This document shows positions 14,813 to 15,573 of a stretch of 15,573 bases of DNA, one piece after another. The notes under the pieces were generated by a model. That model was given only the letters and a program-made list of their open reading frames with translations, ran no database searches and had not been told where the DNA came from. The translations under genes and the position numbers were made by a program. Every line of letters starts with the position of its first letter. Position 1 is the first letter of the stretch. This DNA comes from an uncultured Clostridia bacterium (GTDB taxonomy: Bacteria > Bacillota > Clostridia > Oscillospirales > Butyricicoccaceae), in the NCBI GenBank assembly GCA_945486175.1, contig CALYTA010000003.1:1-15573 (forward strand). The letters run 5' to 3'.

Positions 14813-15573
14813 GTCCGCGACTCCTCCTTCAAAATCTGCTCAATGGCGCGGGCAGCCCGCGCCGTCTTTTTGTGGTCACTGCCGTCGGACACCAGTCCGA
14901 CCGACAGATTCGCACCCGTGCGCACTGCCGGGAAGAAAAACGTGCATTCATCCCGGTTGTCCGCAGTGCTGACAAAAATCTCACGCTGTACACACAGCGT
15001 GTAAATTTGGTGGTTGATTTCCCGGCAACTGGTTGCCGCCGTCGCCAGAAAAACGCCGTCCAAATCGTCCGGCGCAAAGGCACGCCGGTGGTGCACCGCG
15101 CCCGCAGGCGCTTCGCCCTCCGGCGCCACGACGATGACCTCCGCGCCGTAGCGCAGCAATACCTCCGCGCGGTGCGCGCCAATTTTGCCGCAGCCGACAA
15201 CCAGGCACCTGCGCCCGGTCAGGTCGACAAACAGCGGAAAGCGCATCGGCTGTTCCGTCAGCAAAAGCTGCCGCACCTGCTCCGGTGTCATGCCGTCCTC
15301 CTGCGGGCGGTCAATCAGAATGACCCGGCAGCCGCATTTCTTGGCCGCCGCCAGCTTTTCCGGCAGGCCTCCTGCCTCACCTGTGTCCTTGGTCACGAGC
15401 CATTTCGCGCCGCTCATGTGGATCAGCGCGCAGTTCAGCTCCTCGGAAAACGGGCCCTGCATCAGGATGAGGTGTGCCGCCGGAAAGCCGAGTTTTTTAC
15501 AAATCTGCATCGACGCTTCGGCGGGAAGCACGCGCGGCCACAGCCGCTCCGCATAGTCCGGTACGCCGGTGAA
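14809..15573 (-). CDS. cbiJ-sirC: Fused cobalt-precorrin-6A reductase (C-terminal part) / precorrin-2 dehydrogenase, CbiJ-SirC, 5' end outside window
   Basis: The reading frame is open to the right edge, so only the last 254 residues are seen. Visible residues 1-95 match the C-terminal half of CbiJ/CobK: PRVLPAEAS, ILMQGPFSEELN and WLVTKDTGEAGGLPEKL; CbiJ reduces cobalt-precorrin-6A with NADH. After a linker at about 96-110, residues 111-254 match the SirC/CysG N-terminal/Met8 family. FPLFVDLTGRRCLVVGCGKIG has the NAD-binding glycines, and STADNRDECTFFFPA corresponds to the conserved region before the dimer interface. SirC oxidises precorrin-2 to sirohydrochlorin with NAD+. No stop or ribosome binding site separates the two parts. 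It ends in an ATGA overlap with hemC. Whether this SirC domain also has ferrochelatase activity cannot be judged. Confidence 0.9.
   Translation of the reverse strand, partial: FTGVPDYAERLWPRVLPAEASMQICKKLGFPAAHLILMQGPFSEELNCALIHMSGAKWLVTKDTGEAGGLPEKLAAAKKCGCRVILIDRPQEDGMTPEQVRQLLLTEQPMRFPLFVDLTGRRCLVVGCGKIGAHRAEVLLRYGAEVIVVAPEGEAPAGAVHHRRAFAPDDLDGVFLATAATSCREINHQIYTLCVQREIFVSTADNRDECTFFFPAVRTGANLSVGLVSDGSDHKKTARAARAIEQILKEESRT

Noticed and set aside
1..15573. CRISPR arrays, tRNA or rRNA genes, insertion sequences, phage genes, attachment sites
   Set aside because: No repeat-spacer pattern, cloverleaf, transposase or integrase motif, or long direct repeat was seen. The block looks like core metabolism rather than mobile DNA.

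Overview
The window is GC-rich and almost entirely coding. From about 1159 to the right edge, on the minus strand, it carries one very compact block of 15 genes for tetrapyrrole and cobalamin (vitamin B12) biosynthesis. At the left end a separate three-gene operon of small unknown proteins runs on the plus strand and converges on the B12 block. Strong AGGAGG-type ribosome binding sites, the gene set (CbiA, CbiP, CbiE-CbiT fusion, CobA-HemD fusion, short CobU paralogue) and the gene order suggest a GC-rich anaerobic Firmicute of the Clostridia, plausibly Oscillospirales (Ruminococcaceae or Butyricicoccaceae-like). This placement is an inference from memory of gene style, not from a search.

Left end (1-1153): a short AT-rich leader with a weak promoter candidate and a GC-rich hairpin, then three tandem small genes (94, 136 and 103 aa). 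Two have clear ribosome binding sites. The third ends in leucine-rich hydrophobic segments. I cannot assign a function. The third gene stops 5 bp from the end of cbiC on the opposite strand, with no terminator between them.

B12 block, in transcription order from the right edge: cbiJ-sirC fusion (5' end outside the window), hemC, cobA-hemD fusion, hemL, cbiE-cbiT fusion, cbiA, cobT, cobU, cobS, short cobU-like gene, cbiB, cobD, cbiP, cobO, cbiC. Junctions run from a 13-nt overlap to a 25-nt gap; four are ATGA-type overlaps. This implies one long, translationally coupled transcript. No promoter or cobalamin riboswitch is visible inside it, so control elements should lie beyond the right edge.

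Together the genes cover several pathway sections. HemL supplies 5-aminolevulinate by the C5 route. HemC and HemD make uroporphyrinogen III. CobA and SirC give precorrin-2 and sirohydrochlorin. CbiJ, CbiE-CbiT and CbiC act on the ring. CbiA and CbiP amidate it, and CobO adenosylates it. CobD and CbiB add the aminopropanol arm. CobU, CobS and CobT assemble the nucleotide loop. Missing from this window but needed are HemA, HemB, the cobalt chelatase and CbiL, CbiF, CbiG, CbiH and CbiD.

The most interesting points are the two complementary CobU-type proteins (a full-length one with a divergent C-terminal motif and a 107-aa one that keeps that motif but lacks the middle of the enzyme), the fusion of two NAD(H)-dependent steps in cbiJ-sirC, and the uncharacterised small-protein operon.
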